The notes: generated by a model from the letters alone, not told the origin. A stretch of 64,000 bases of DNA from Membranipora membranacea (GCA_914767715.1 OU612070.1:9503501-9567500), one strand, 5' to 3'. Counted from the first letter of the stretch, positions 12,001 through 27,000 are shown. Translations and numbers: made by a program.

Positions 12001-15000
12001 TGGATTGGAGTCAGAGCAAACAACTAAAACGTCCTGTGGATTAGAGTCAGAGCAAACAACTAATATGTCCTGTGGATTAGAGTCAGAGTAAATGATGCCA
12101 ACCAGTGTAGTGAGTGATTAGAAGGATCCATAGCAATTAAATTCCTAGATGTCAGTTTTGAGCTTGAAAATGTCTCATTGTCTAGGTCATCCGAGATGAT
12201 AGTTTTATAGGGTGATATGGTGAAAAATGAGTCCAAAATATCAGGGAGTTAGGAGTCAGGAGTGGTCTGAGGGTTAAGGGTGTGGACTTGTGATATGTAA
12301 GGACCAGGTTCAATTCCCAGCGCCGGCAGACATTCTTGATTTGGTACTGGCGTGCCATTCATCCTGGCCAGGTCCTTGTGGATTGGGAATAAAGAATACC
12401 GGAGGTCCACTGTGTGTTTGCGCACACCACATGCATTTAAAATACTTCCCACCTCTTTGATAAAAAAGGCACCGGAATTCTGGCGGGCAAGGGTATAAGG
12501 CGCAGCTTGAGTACCATGGGTCCCTGTTCCTGTACTCTAGAGGAATAACCCTCTCCTCAATGAAGACTTAGACATAGGGAGTTATCATACTGATACCTTT
12601 GAGCTCCAGTCTTTCACCTCAGCTCCAACTTCCAATTCAGCTACTAGCAGTGGTACTGTTTTGTTCCCCGTGCCACCTTCTAACTTGAATATGATCCTTG
12701 GTGCTGAGACTATCAGCTGCTCACCTCGTTCTGCTTTTAGTACATGAGGCCCCATATCCGACAAATCCTAATGAACAAAAAGAATAACGATGCCATAACG
12801 TCATAGTGCATTCTGGGTAATAAGAACGAACGCAACAATGATGTTTGGGAAACTTTCATGGAACAATCATTGATATTCTGTTTGGTGACTTAAAAAAAAG
12901 TTAGCTCAAATTGACTTTTGAATCAAAAATATTTGGAAAGAGAATTAAATATTGAAATCATCAGAGGTCATACTTTACTGGCATAACTGGTTATCATAAG
13001 ATTCATAAGACATGCCCGCCACCTTTGGTAGAATGCTTTGACTTTTGCCAATGTCATCTTGAGAGACATCTACATTCAGCTTCCAATAACTTAATTGATC
13101 TATTTTCCACAATACACTAGTTCACTTACATTTAAATCAATCATAAACTTCTGGTCAGTTCTGATGGCAAATATTCAATCGATCTTATATGAAACTTCAA
13201 TTAATACTACTTATTTTTGAATATTTTACCCATATGGCAGTTACAGACATATTTTTGATGATGATTACGTTTCTTGCTCAGTGGGAAGCCCAAGTTTAGC
13301 CACATAGTTGCATCACACTTGCTTCGGCACTACTACACACTCTGGTGTACATCCATAGATAGCATGTGCTAACATCCTCAAACAATATGTACTTACACAC
13401 AGCTCATGTGATATACTATTGCATGTATATCAATTAGCATGAGTACTATCAAAAGGAAATCGGAGTGATGATCCGAGGCAAATTTCATAATTTAGGGGTT
13501 TAGTGGTGTGAGGTACTCAAACTAAATTGACTCTAACGATCAGAGATACACATGCTAATAATGTAGTCTTGATGTCAGCGTGATGTATTAAAAGCGTGTA
13601 CTTACATCCGGAGGTTCAGTGTTAAGGTACCACATCTTCATCTCGCACACTTTCTCTACAATCCATAATCTGTTAGTAGATGTCGGGCCATCCTGATGCT
13701 GGTTTGCTGCCTGAAAGAGATTAACGGGCTAGTAAAGAGCTGTGAAAAGCATACTCCTGTACCTGACACAAAAGCCATGAATTAAGATAGCCCGCCTGGA
13801 CAAAGCTCGTGAAGACAGGCTATCTTTATTCATGTTATAGTGTAGAATAAAGTAAGATAATAAGAACCCGAAAAGGGGTTTGAAGATGTTTCTTTTGGAT
13901 GAAGACATAAAATCTTCGGACATATTTTAGCGTTGACAACAGACTAAGTTCATTGGTGAGTTGCTTAGATGATTTCAGTGTAAGTCATAAGCATGGAATG
14001 TTTGATAACAATGATCATCTCTGACTTGCAAATTCTTAGAACAGGATAATCAAAATCATATTCATCATTTATTAAGATATTCATATATAAATACTGATAG
14101 TTGGCACATCCCAGTCTATCAAGGGCAGATGTTTGGTTTTCACAAGATCAAGTTTGATCCTTTTTGCCCGCATTGGGGGCAAAAAGGATCAAAGGGCAAA
14201 AAGGATCAAAAGGATCAAAGGACAACTTGATCTAGGTTTTCACTACATCGTGGGACGGACATATGAGTATTAGAGTGCTCAGTGTGTTACCTGGCTAGCC
14301 TGAAGGTTGGCAGCAATACGGCTAATGGACATGATAGTAGCAGGAGAGACACAAAGGTCTAGTTCTGTCATTGACAGGTCTATGTGCATACCGGCATTAT
14401 CCGGCGCTGATCCATACATGTTTATAGAACAAGGCTGCATAATCTAAATGTGAGATAGAAGACGACATGTTAATAACAAAATAGCATATAAGGTGGATTA
14501 TTCGGCATTTAAAATTGTGTGAAGGAATCAGGATTTTGGTATCATTCTGGAGGTCTCAGTCTAATTTAAAAATCTGCTATAAGGTTCACTAGCAACATAT
14601 GGCCCAGTTTCAACAGATTTTCACTCAAATTTGAGATTTGAAGGTACTAAAAAGGTACTATTTAAATGATAGTATACACAAAATAGCACCTTCCAATTTT
14701 AACTTTGAGTAAAATCAAGTTGAAAGTGGGCTGTTAATAAACCTTACAGAAGTTTTTTAAATTAGACTGAGATCTCTAGAGTGACACCAAAACCTGATTA
14801 TTCAGCATTAAAATGTTTGTGTGCCTGATGGGTACGGTATGGTAACATGATCTGTATATGGCTTAATAGTCGTGTTTATGGCAATGACCCATATGACATT
14901 ACTCAGTGATCAATGACAAAGGCACATCACAAACCTGGTGTATGATGTACTGGTTAAATGGTCAGTGAAATTGGATGTCAAGCAACATTACATCAAATTT

Positions 15001-18000
15001 CATTTCCACAATACATTGCATGCATGATCAGCCAAACCAAAGGCTTGTGGAATGCGCAGTTCCAACATGCAAACACAGCCTCAATGCGATGATATCGAAA
15101 TATCCCTCATAATTCATTAATTCAATCATCATCCCGCGTTCATTATCAAACAACCCACACCATATCCTTGCATTAAAGCCTTGGAAGCTGAGATCCTCCA
15201 AGCCCAAGATCCTCAGTATGGTATCTCACCTGTGATATTTTTTGATAGTGTTTATCAGCGACATCATAACTAGCAGATATAATCTGGAGGTTCAGACCAG
15301 CCTGTAGTTTGATTGCATTAGAACTCAGTCTCATCTTAAATTCTACCCCCGTCTGTAAAGGAAAGAAAATAAGACATGACATGCGTCTCACAAGTATCAA
15401 TATATCAGTAACATAGATTCAGATCCCCTTGTCTCATAACCATCTGGGCCATCGGCAGTAAAAAGAGGGAATTTGATTATGGTAGGGGGCTTTAGTACTG
15501 ATATGGGGTAACTTAAGGAAAATCATATCAAGAATGAGAGCGTAAATACTTACATCTAGTATGAAGGCTTTAGTAGTAGATGGTACTTACACACAATGAA
15601 AGCATTGGTACTTACACCTAGAATGAATTGTGTTGTTTCTTACGTCTAGAATGAGGGCGTTGGTACTTACATCTAGAATGAGGGTGTTGGTACTTACATC
15701 TAGGATGAGGGCGTTGGTACTTACATCTAAGATGAGGGCGTTGGTACTCACATCTAGGATGAGGGCGTTGGTACTTACATCTAGAATGAGGGCGTTGGTA
15801 CTTTTAGCCAGTGTATCCTCTACGAGTATAACCTCAGGGTTCTCTACATGTAGTGTGATCACTGTCTCTGAGGAGGATAATGTCTCGTTAGTAATCTCCT
15901 CCGCTGTAAAACATGAGAATAAATTATAAATACATCTACACATGTATTCATCTCCCTAGGATTCCGTTGGACAGTGATGATTGACAAGTGAAGTTTTATC
16001 GAATGAATTTACCATGAGGATAAATTATCTACACGTGTATTCAACACCCTAGGATTCCATTTGACTGGAGAGTTGTTTAGTGAAGTTTTATCAAATGAAT
16101 TCACATGATTTAATCGAGAAAAAACAGATTGAGAGGGAAGCAACAGGACACGGGATTATAAGTCTTCAAATCAACACAGTAACCTTCCTATGTTTGTTTG
16201 ATATACGTATTCAATCGACATGCTTCATATACATGTTTCATAAAGATATTCTATGTGGAATGTATACAAGGACAACATAAAAGTTTATTCTAGGAATAAA
16301 CCTTGTTATGAAATTTTACCTGCCCTATAAGTAAACTGATAAATATGTAATTCTGAGCAACAAGTGAGCCGACTAACTAAAAATAATAAGACATCTTACA
16401 AGAAAAAATAAACAATATCCAAGAAAGTGATTAAAAATCATAAATATAGAAGCTAATTGAAGGCAAACAATAGTACATCAAGGTTATGGTTGCTACGATA
16501 TGCATGGTGTGTGATGAGCATAGAGTTGTCATATGTGTATATATATATATAAATTTACATATATTACAACAGCTCTATGGTGATAAATGATAATGTGAGA
16601 AGTATACAATATGTAATGCTATAGAGGATTACCTAGTTTCACTATAGTCTCACCTATATTCCATGCATACATCAAAATAATGCAACATTACATGAAACTA
16701 TATACATATATGCAGGGTTAGATCTATAACAGTCATATTTGACATTGAGTTGTCCTTACTTATCTATTGTGAGGACAACTCCAATATACAGCATTAATGC
16801 CTAATAACATTATTTAGACAGGTTCGATCATGCATATCTATCTTATAGAGGGACATGGAGAGGGAGGGTCTAAATCCACAAGTCAAAGGTCAAACATGCT
16901 GATTATGACATCACAATAAAGTATATGATGTGGTCATTAGTAAGGTTGTCTAGTAAGGAGTAACTGGGACCCATGTTACTCGTTGGTTGTAGTATTTCAA
17001 ACATTCTTATTTCATTTTCTATTAGGCTGACTAAAGCACATCAAGTCTGGCTATTCTAGTTACTCTGTGACAGATGTTGTTAGTTGAACTTTGTAGCAAG
17101 TGGAGAGTAAAAAAACTGACATCAAAATTAGCTTGAAAACAAGGCTCCAAAATGCCAACAAATACCAATAAAGCAGGTTTGACATACATGAATTGTTGTT
17201 GTTTGGTCTCAAATATTCGGTTGTGGGGTTTGTTTGAGGAAATATGGTCGTATTCATTTCTAGTAAGTTTCTGAAGTAAATATTGTGTATGTTGTACATT
17301 TAACTTACAAATGACATCAGTATGTTTTTGAACTGCAGCCTTCTGTTTCCCTTCTACTTTAGGCATGGCTTCCACAAAGAAGTTAGCCACAGCCATCAGA
17401 TAAGGCACGGCTACTATGATAAACATCTTGTTCAAGTGCACATCAACTAGAAATAGAAAGGTTGGGTAAATGTAAAACAATCCAGATAATTATGAAGAAC
17501 AGGTGTAACATTTCCCATTTTCAAACAAAGATCTGAACTGAACAGAGTCGAACATGTGACTTAAAATAAAAACCAACCTGTTTTGGCGAGATCAGAGCTT
17601 TGTACAAACTCAAGTTTGATCATATCTGCAGTATCCTTACTACCAGAACTCACTCGCTCTATCATCCTATAAAATGAAATAGTTAATTATTGTTAATAAT
17701 AGGATATATTAAATTATGTATCAGTGATTGACTCTGTATGTATCATAGAAATAAATTTCATGCTATTTGCTACACTATCCACACCAATCCTCTGGCATAT
17801 CAAAATAGGAGTGCCAATGAAAACTTCTTAGACCAACAAATCTCATTCCCAACCATTTCTCGTCATGATTATGTGTATGACAATTCAGCTGGATAGTGTT
17901 AACAGGGTTCAAACCTTCAGCTCCTTACGGGATCGAACCCATATCACCTAACCACCCTGCAACCGTATTAGTGCACAAAATGTACAAATACTGCTTCTCT

Positions 18001-21000
18001 ATGAAACTAGTAACTATCACTTCACAGGTACGACAGTCTAATAAGGGGTACAATCCACAGAAAATACAACCATGGAACTTCACTTAATTGTACTGGACAA
18101 TATAGATTAGGCCATTCATGATATACATGCAGAGCAAATTAGGATCATAAAAACTGAGTCTAGATCAGCTGGAAATATACATATAGACATTTATCTCGAG
18201 ACTTGGATCACATACAACATATGGTAAGGGTACGTCATATGCAGCTTTTCATTTTTTGTTCTAATATCGTTGTATTGACATCCTCTACTGAACAAGCAAC
18301 CGCAATTTGATGGATACATTTTAGTTTTTTCGGGCAGCCATCATCAATCTTTGGGTACGAAAATAAACCATGTCAGTCTATGTGAGACCCAAAAGAATCA
18401 GTATCTCGCAATGTATAGTAATGGCTAATATAACTGCTGAAATCATGATACCACTACTGAATTTTACAACAGCATGTCGTTACAGACCTTAGATATCCAG
18501 CGGGTATACTGATATGAATGAGTCAAGACAGTTAGTATAACTTCTGAGCAGACAGACAAAGGTTCCACAGTACAAGTTAATAGTGACCTGCTAACTTTTA
18601 GACTTGCAAACACAACTGCACAGTTTTCTTAGATATTGGTCAGGGTAGTTAAAACATGCAAAGGTAAGCCGGAAGAGAAATAGTTGAGCTGATTAGAATG
18701 ACCAGCTGATTATGCCACGGAAAGCTTAGATGGCAGCATTGCATGCTGTGAAATTGTTCCTAATTAAGTATCCAGTATCCGCAAAAAATAATAGGTATAC
18801 CCAAGGGTCAATTAAATACACAGATTTCTGAGCTCCAATTTGGGCCTATTTTGGAGTTGTCCTCTCTCCAATTGGGTACTAGTTTAGTAGGTTTACATAC
18901 TTGGTGATTCCGTTCTGATAGTCAGGTCGGATGTCATCCAGATTACAGTCATACAGTGTGACATTAGCATTCATCGAGTTATTAGACATCATAGTAAAGC
19001 CTCCTTTAAGGTTTGAGATAGCGAATCGAGCTAAAGCCAAGAAGGGACGCCGTGCCACCACTGTCAGCCCACTTTCCTCCTGAAGTATGATCATCATATA
19101 CAGCATTAATGTGATATCAAAGCAGATATACAGTGACGTAGTTGATGTTGATTATGATATGAATGAATATAGCACAACATAATGTTATGTAAATGTATAT
19201 GTCAGGGATGACCGATATTATCTTTCTATTTATGGCTGACTATGAGATTTTCTAAACTCAACAGTATAAGATCAACATCAAACTGAATAATGTTGATGAA
19301 GATGAATGACAATGAGAAATAATGAAGCAGTACCTTGAGAGTAGTATCTAGCTGGCTCTCCCCGTTATAAAGCACTGCTTCTAACGTCTTCAGCTCAAAT
19401 GATACTTTTATCTTTGGGTAGAACTCAGTAGCAGGTGCCATAGACATCATTGGCATCGCTGCCGGTGCAGAGTCTACCGCTGCCTTCTTATTATCGAGGT
19501 GATCTGGGGCAGGCTGCGGTGGGAGTTCTTCTTCTGGGTCAAATCCTTCACCAAGATTCTCGTGCAGAATCTGCATAATAATGCTCACATCTCCCTGACT
19601 GCATGTCACCTGTAAGTTATAAGATGCAAGTCATAGCGTGGATACCTTGAATCCAGAAAATGTTATGAGTTAGAAGCAGATACTCTGAGATCTTCATGAA
19701 AGTACTACACCATCTATACTTGTAAAACTTGAATTTGAACATAATTCTGGGGAAAAACCTGTAACAGTTATCAGTGGGAAATCACTGTTGATTTTCACCC
19801 ACAACATAGGTCAAGGTATCATACTTACACATAAACGTACATTATGTTATATATGTTTATGGTACAAGGTAACAAAAAACACTAGTACCCACAAAAACAT
19901 TTCAGGTAGCGTACCTTGACAGCAGGCAGTTCACAGCTTATATCAGCTTCAGGTTGTTTAGTATACCAGGAGGCTGCTAGATTTCTGACAATAGCTAACT
20001 TCATGTTAACAGGCTCCAATATACGACACACAGCTATTGTCTGAGTTGTATCCTTCTTACTCAATAGTGCTCTAAAAATGATAAAAATGGAGACAGACTC
20101 TGTTATTTGTAAATCACAAATTTCTTTGAAATGTTTAGCACATATTATTATGACCAGTTGACACAAACCAAGGGTATGTTTACACGAGTGATGGGGATTT
20201 CCAGTATTACTTTTGTCTCAGAACATTATCGAGGTGCTTATGCTGATATCACAGAAGGAGACAGATAAGTTTAGTAGTGGTAAAAATGTTGTTATTGGGG
20301 TGATACAAAAAACAAGCTGAAAGGTGACAACAGAGAGAGAAAATGTAGTCAGGCAACAAAAACCACTCATACAAGATTTAGTCTAGAAGTTGTGGTTTGT
20401 GTTAGTAAAAGATGGTGAATCCTGCCTGTTACAAAGTAACTTGTGGTGTTTTAATTGAATTCGATGAAGACCTGTCAGAACAGCATAGATGGACTTTGGT
20501 TCTGGGATATGGGACAAATAACATCGGACCAAAATCCTTTACTTTGTGTCTCCGAGGATTTGGGATTATCAACTTTTCGCAGATATGTATAAAAGCATTA
20601 TCCCACCACAACAAACAGTTATATCACAGTCACAACTGTTTTAAGGAGAAAGAAGGTACAAAGTTTTAAGGTTTCAAGGAGAAAACCACTTACATCGAAT
20701 TCTCTGTACTGTGGATGATAAAACAATGTCACCATAACACAAAAGCATTCACTGGAAAGGCGTTATCTATATGCACATGAGTAGTTGCCTCTTCACAAAA
20801 AAACTGAGTTAGGACACATCATGCTTGGCAACGATCTCCAACATTTATCAAAATCATGACTAAGTACATCATGCCGTCGGTGAGGGTAGTAAATCAATCA
20901 TGGTCAGGGCAGTGTATATATGACCTAACCATGCGTCTTACAAAACACATGCTGACATCTCATGCCATAAATATCTCATTCCGATGCCTTCAGATAGCAT

Positions 21001-24000
21001 CATAAGAAATTCTGGTCTAAGCGCTCAAACCGTGCCCGGATAGCTGGTAGTAGCATTTCATAACCTTGGGAAAGTGGTTGATAATGAAATTCTACTACCA
21101 GCAACAGTTTGGACACTTAAACTAAAGAAATTCAGCACAGATAGGCGCGAACACTGACCTCTGCACTTGGAGGTCGGTGAGTGATACAGTCATGTGATCG
21201 AGCACAGCAGGTACGCCATCTTTATTTTTAGCATTATCCTTACTGAGACAGAACACATTGTTGATTGACAGCACACCGAGATGGGTGACTAGAGCAACAT
21301 CAGATTTACTGTGGGCTGGTACTGTGATGATCGGAGCCTGCACAGAAAATTACAAGGATACTAGAAGGGTAATAATAATACATATAATGATGTAGTCGGA
21401 TAATAGAGCAATTTTTTTTCTTCAAATTGGTCCTCGATCTTTTTGACACACACGCCATGCCTTTTGTGTCCATATCCTCTGAATACCAATAAATATTTTT
21501 CCGACATAGATTTGCCATTGTACAAAGCACAGTGATCAGATAAAAAATTGGATAGTAAGACGTCAAATATAAGTTGCCAATGATGTAAGTAAGAATATGA
21601 CATATGGACACATATGACACAGTGGATATAACAAATAGCCACCAACTAAAATTTATTTGGACACGTGGCCAATTCAAGAGGGTGACAATAACAACTTTTC
21701 ACATAATCACATAATCACAGTTCTTTTGCTTAAACTTTCAGACATACTTACATTGACGGTGATAGCGAGAGCGACTCTAGTTGCTGTAGTACGGAGGTTC
21801 TGTGCTGCGTCTAGAGCTAGCTCACCAGCCTTACTCCCCATCTCTAGTGCCTGCTGCTTGGCTATATCAAAATTATCTAGAAATTTCTATAAATAGATCA
21901 TCATACAACGTGTAATATATATACATCTTACTGAGCTGGATAGGGCAAATAATGAGATAAGCGGATATATTCAGAACAACAGAGAAGCAAAGAGAGTGTT
22001 ATTTGACATCTAAGCTTGTTCCATTTTTTGGCAGGAAGCTAGTTTAAATATTGGCATCAAAATGCTGTTTAAACATATGTCATTTTCTTGATAAAGCCAA
22101 TTGAATTTCAGTGTTTACACTCTGAGCTTCCTAGGATCGTTAGTTCTACCCATTAACATAAATATATACTTCATATTTATATTTCATTTAGTATTTATAA
22201 GTTTATGGATCTACAAATTTTTTTTTCAATCAACGCCATCTATAACATAAGTAATAGTATTACATATGGCTCTGTCCGGGATGTCCTTAATGAAATACAA
22301 ACATATATAAATATATATTTATTCACATACTAGGAGTTGTCCTACGAATCTGTAGAGGAAGACAAATCTAATACTGCTGACATCTAGTATAACTCTGGTA
22401 TCCACGTTATCAGTGTTGGCATATTTACGACTGCCTTTAGTAGCCTGATTATATAGTATGGTCGTCATACTGAATACTTCATCTCCATCTATACACATCA
22501 CCTGCACAAAATGTAGGGAGTGAAATTATAGCAGATGTAAGAGGAATGCTAATATGAGACGAATTCTCATCTCAACCTTAGATGTTGCGAATTCGATTTT
22601 TGTTAAAATCAAAACACCTCTCGCTGAATGGAAAATGAGCCAAATGAAAATATTTTCCGAGAACTACCGATCTTAAATATAAAGTGGGCAGACTATGCCT
22701 TGATTCATGGATATATGTATAGTGCTAGACCAAGTAAATGGCCCAGTTTGCCTGCATTCGGAGAGGGAGCAGCAAACTGGATCAAACTGGATCTAGAATA
22801 GTACAGAAACTCCGAGGTACACTGTACACTGTCAAAACTTTCAACATTGAAGTGGGGTGGTACTATTTCGCGTAAGTTAGCTGACGCTTAGACTAAGTGA
22901 CCTACCCTCGGATATAGTGTGGATGAGTCAGGATCTAGAACCTCTATATTAGTAAGCTTAGCTCTGATCTCTGTCTGACTATCCTTGATATTGACTTGGG
23001 CATCAAATCCTGGATAATAGTAACATAAAGAGTGACAGACAGCAGTGTAAACAAGAAGAGCATTGATCAGAATTATACTTTACCGTCATTCCTGTTTATC
23101 AACTGTGTAGTGGAATCAATATATTGGATAGTACCAAAATTAAAGTCCTACATGAATGCTTGGTAAACAATTCAACTGCATTACAATCTTCCATCGCATA
23201 TGAGAACAAAACTCAAAATACATCGATGGGTGTTAGATATTTGTACACGTGAGGACAGTGGTGCGCAATGAAAACAAAACAATTTGCTATCTTTTCATAA
23301 GTTTACTAATCACAGCAATGATTGTAAGAGAGGGAATTAGGAATTGTACCTTGTATGTTCATATGAGTGATAAGGTTATCTGATGTACAGATGGAACATT
23401 CAAATGTGTTCATATGAGCTTCAATGTCCACCCTCGTTATCTCCGCATTGATTGTCTTAGGCACTATCAGTTTGGCCGCTGTAACAAATAGAACATCAGC
23501 TGAAGATCTACACTTTTGAACATTTTGATATGCAAATAGATATACAATAATATCAGAGAGGCCTTCTTGTCTTGCACCCTTGCAATTGGGCGACAGGCTT
23601 TATTGAATGCAAGCCTAACAAACATGCTAGTCACAGCATAAAATTTATCCCAGGCCGGTTAGATGAGCTGGGGTGTTATCGTTCAAACCACAGATTCTGC
23701 TACCCTTACCTGTCTTACTGGCTTGTTTACCAATGAAGTCTACTACATCAGACACATTACTACTGCGCCTCCGTGATGTCACATCCTGATTGGGCGTGGT
23801 TTGTGCAGTTAAAGCAGCCATCTTGGTAGAGATATTTTGACCGAATGACATGAGAGTTATCAGAGCCTGCTCATGTAACAGCACTTCCAGGTGGGAGAAG
23901 TCAACTCTTAGCTTCTGCTCAGTGTTCTTATAAGTGGTCCCAAACTCAGGATTGTCATTGTTAGCCTGTGAAAGGTATGGAAAAACAGTCACCTCTTAAA

Positions 24001-27000
24001 CAACACCAATACTATTCCCAACACCCGTGTCTTGTGTTAGAAGAAAAATGTTGTACCGACATAACCCTGAGACCACTAAATTAGTACTGAAATTTAAAAT
24101 TTAGTTTGTTTAATCTGGCATGAGACTTACCATCACAAATGAAATGGAGAGAAGTTTATCGTTGTCCGCTGGAGAGTTGATCAGATTGATGACTGGTCCA
24201 TTCTCGAGTGCTACAAGAGATCATAGGCAGAAATAGTGAAACCTTTGTCAAAATCAATGGATTTCATGCAGCTATACTATAGAGCTTACAAATGAACACT
24301 TGTTTCTAATAGCCAAATTACACAATTGCAAGTATGGAGAAGAGCGAAATCATACAACAGATAAAAAATGATGGGAATGAAATAACAACATAAATTATCA
24401 AATTGGACCATGAAGATAAAAAACCTAGACAACCACACATTGTATAATAATCCACTAACATTGATTTTCGTGTAGATTTTCATGCAGTTGTCCAAACAGC
24501 GCAACATCATGCATACAACTGAGGGGGACACATTAATGGGAAGAGAACACTGTTTAAGCAGAACAAACCTCGCTTGTGTTTCCGTGGTGATTGGTTTCCC
24601 ATCCAGTCAAGCATTTTGTCTGGCACTACACGCATACAGAAATCATAACACATGTGTACAAGTAAGTAACGAATAGAAAAGCGTATCAAACAACAACATC
24701 AACAATATTCTCAGAGCAGTAGGGGAGGTCTATTACAATGGGTAGGAGAATTTTGCAGGAAGCTGCAGGAAAGCCCTACGGATCTATTCATTTATTTTTT
24801 TTAAAACTTTTATTGGCAGTCTTATATGGTCCATGATCTTACAACAATAAAAGCTAAACAGCATAAAATGTGAGTGAACCTAGAGAAATTTTGTGTTAAA
24901 TGTGAAAGCAGTTGCTCAAGCAAAATCTACCACAATATTATTAATGGTATTGGCTGTACAATTATATGTTAGAAAAAGAACAAAAAAAGGGTGAATCATA
25001 TTCTATTATAGGTGTCCTCCATTTGGCATGGGACCAAAGTCATAGCCACCAAGCCTCACCAGGTGTACATTGCAAGTATAGTCCAAGAATAGTCAAACAA
25101 CATCATATACTGGAGCTCAAACGCAATCATGTCAATCAACATGTAACACACTTATCACCAATCAGCTTATGATCAGTGGGAAGTCTGACAGCAATGCCAT
25201 GCACAAGCATGGAGATAAAAAGTATCACATACCTTTGAACATTAGGTGCTGTAAATACAAGCCTCCGAGATAGCTATCCACAACAACGTCAAAGGATCTC
25301 ACCTTAACCTGAGCTCCAATAGAATCAAGTTTCAGTTTGAGGAACGGTGTCTCTTTGCCCATCACAGTCTGCACAAAAAGTAAAAGCACATGCTATACTA
25401 AATATTTTTTTAGTTTTATAGCAAATGAATTCAGTACATAACAAGACAATTAAACATGCAACATAATCATCAGTAGCATTAAATAGCGATTGTTCGCCTA
25501 TCTTAGACTTATTATACAAATACATTAAAGACTACCCAAAGACCAAAGCATGTAATAGTCAGGCAGTTACTTATGATAAATTTATGTCAGATTTGCATGG
25601 TAAAAAAAATTTCAATGCTCTACTTGGCATTGATGATCCAAAGAGTGCCTCCAAAAAGAGAAGGCAAATCTCATTTCCTGCATAATGATGTCACTATGGA
25701 CAGGAAGTACTTGTATTGCACATTCCTGGCCTTTGGGCAGTGATTAGTCCATGTCACCTACCCACCTACACTACAATAGTAAGCTTACCTGAGCTATACG
25801 AAGCTCAATCTCTTCGATCTCAAAGCTCATGTCCACCTCGGTCATGTTAGTAGCGTTATCGATGACTTTACTCTTACTGGTCACAAAGCTAGCCTGAGAA
25901 CCGCTGGCAGCAGCCTCATCATTAGCTGATAGCATCTCCTCTCTCTCCTCCAGTATAACCTCTCGACTATCGACAAACTCATCATCACTCTAGCAGTTTA
26001 AAAGAGAGAGTGTCTGTCTAATGTTATGTTATCTATTCCATCGAACAATTGAACTAAGATATATTTGCTTCAAACATGATGAGGCCCATATAATGATGTC
26101 ACAGCTACTTGGCCATTTTGGCTGAACATTGGTGTGTTGTTGATTGAATGGTGAGCTAAAGTTAGGTAATTCTTTACCGAAGTATGGTACAATGTCCGTG
26201 AATATTCATGCTACATTTATGGACTGGGTTGTGTCAAGATTGTAGTACAACAATTATAATAGAAAGGTATGTAGTGTAATCCAACCAAAGGATGGCTTGT
26301 ACTTGTGTTTACCCTAACATCATCAGAAAGGCATACTTACAGCATAGTCACTGTCGCTATCGCTGTCAGCAGAAGGTAGTGCAGCATCAGGTAGTGTAAT
26401 ACTCAGAGCTAACTGTATAACCTCTAATATACGCTCATCTGACAGGGTCAACTGTACCTGTGGTAGCTTCCCAATTATCTTCAGACTGAAAATTAATATT
26501 CATTGATAATACATTCAATTATTAATATTAATTAAATTCTTATGATGAATAAGTTAATATTAATTATTATTATCATTCAATTAACATAAAATCAGTGAAG
26601 AGGATCTCTGGCATAAATGACAATTCAAATTTCAATTTATCCGCAGAGTAGACCCAATAAAACTTTTGAAGTGGTTGTGCGTTGTCCAGCTGATAGAGTG
26701 TAAGGTGGTTACTTACTTATAGAGTGTTAGGTGGTTACTTACTTATAGAGTGTAAGGCGGTTACTTACTTATAGAGTGTAAGGTTGTTACTTACTTATAG
26801 AGTGTTACTTACTTTGGTAGCCTAGGATCCATAATCATACATTTCTGTAGCAGCACACTGTAACCCATAGGCTGTATTATGTGCAGAGGTGATGTTCGCA
26901 TTTTACGCAGTTCTCCCCAATCCTGCCCTGTAACGAGTGGTGAGGATACTGTAAAATCTCAAAAAAGTCACGCTGCATTTGATTCTGTGAAATAAATTTA

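Larger units (their letters stand above)
4195..12596. other. 8.4-kb VPS13 intron 39 holding nested tandem duplications
   Basis: The flanking exons (12597-12767 and 4069-4194) are both phase 0 and belong to adjacent parts of VPS13. Inside are repeated blocks: 4559-4960 with 7521-7918; 4963-5050 with 8132-8222; 5676-5985 with 8224-8603; 6086-7515 with 8613-10020; and 8994-10203 with 10202-11407. Copies look nearly identical over hundreds of bases, so the duplications are recent. Each of the last three blocks carries the same 79-codon plus-strand ORF. The rest holds a GA microsatellite, a TTAGA microsatellite, a 36-bp minisatellite and a tRNA-derived SINE. No VPS13 exon is needed within it. Confidence 0.8.

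Noticed and set aside
4195-12596. Boundary between two separate minus-strand genes
   Set aside because: Exon 39 (to 12597) and exon 40 (from 4194) are both phase 0 and encode successive parts of the VPS13 family sequence, so the gap is one intron.
15630-15929. Plus-strand 99-codon ORF made of LTSRMRALV repeats
   Set aside because: It is the reverse strand of the exon-35 minisatellite; a 27-bp repeat stays open in several frames by chance. The minus strand carries the conserved VPS13 sequence and donors.
17929-17954. tRNA gene
   Set aside because: The box-A and box-B-like motifs are only about 8 bp apart and no clover-leaf can be formed.
24482-24676. Plus-strand 64-codon ORF in VPS13 intron
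   Set aside because: No splice support or family similarity; the minus-strand chain passes through the region as intron.
26689-26813. CRISPR-like regular repeat
   Set aside because: The units are adjacent with no unique spacers, in an animal intron; it is a minisatellite.
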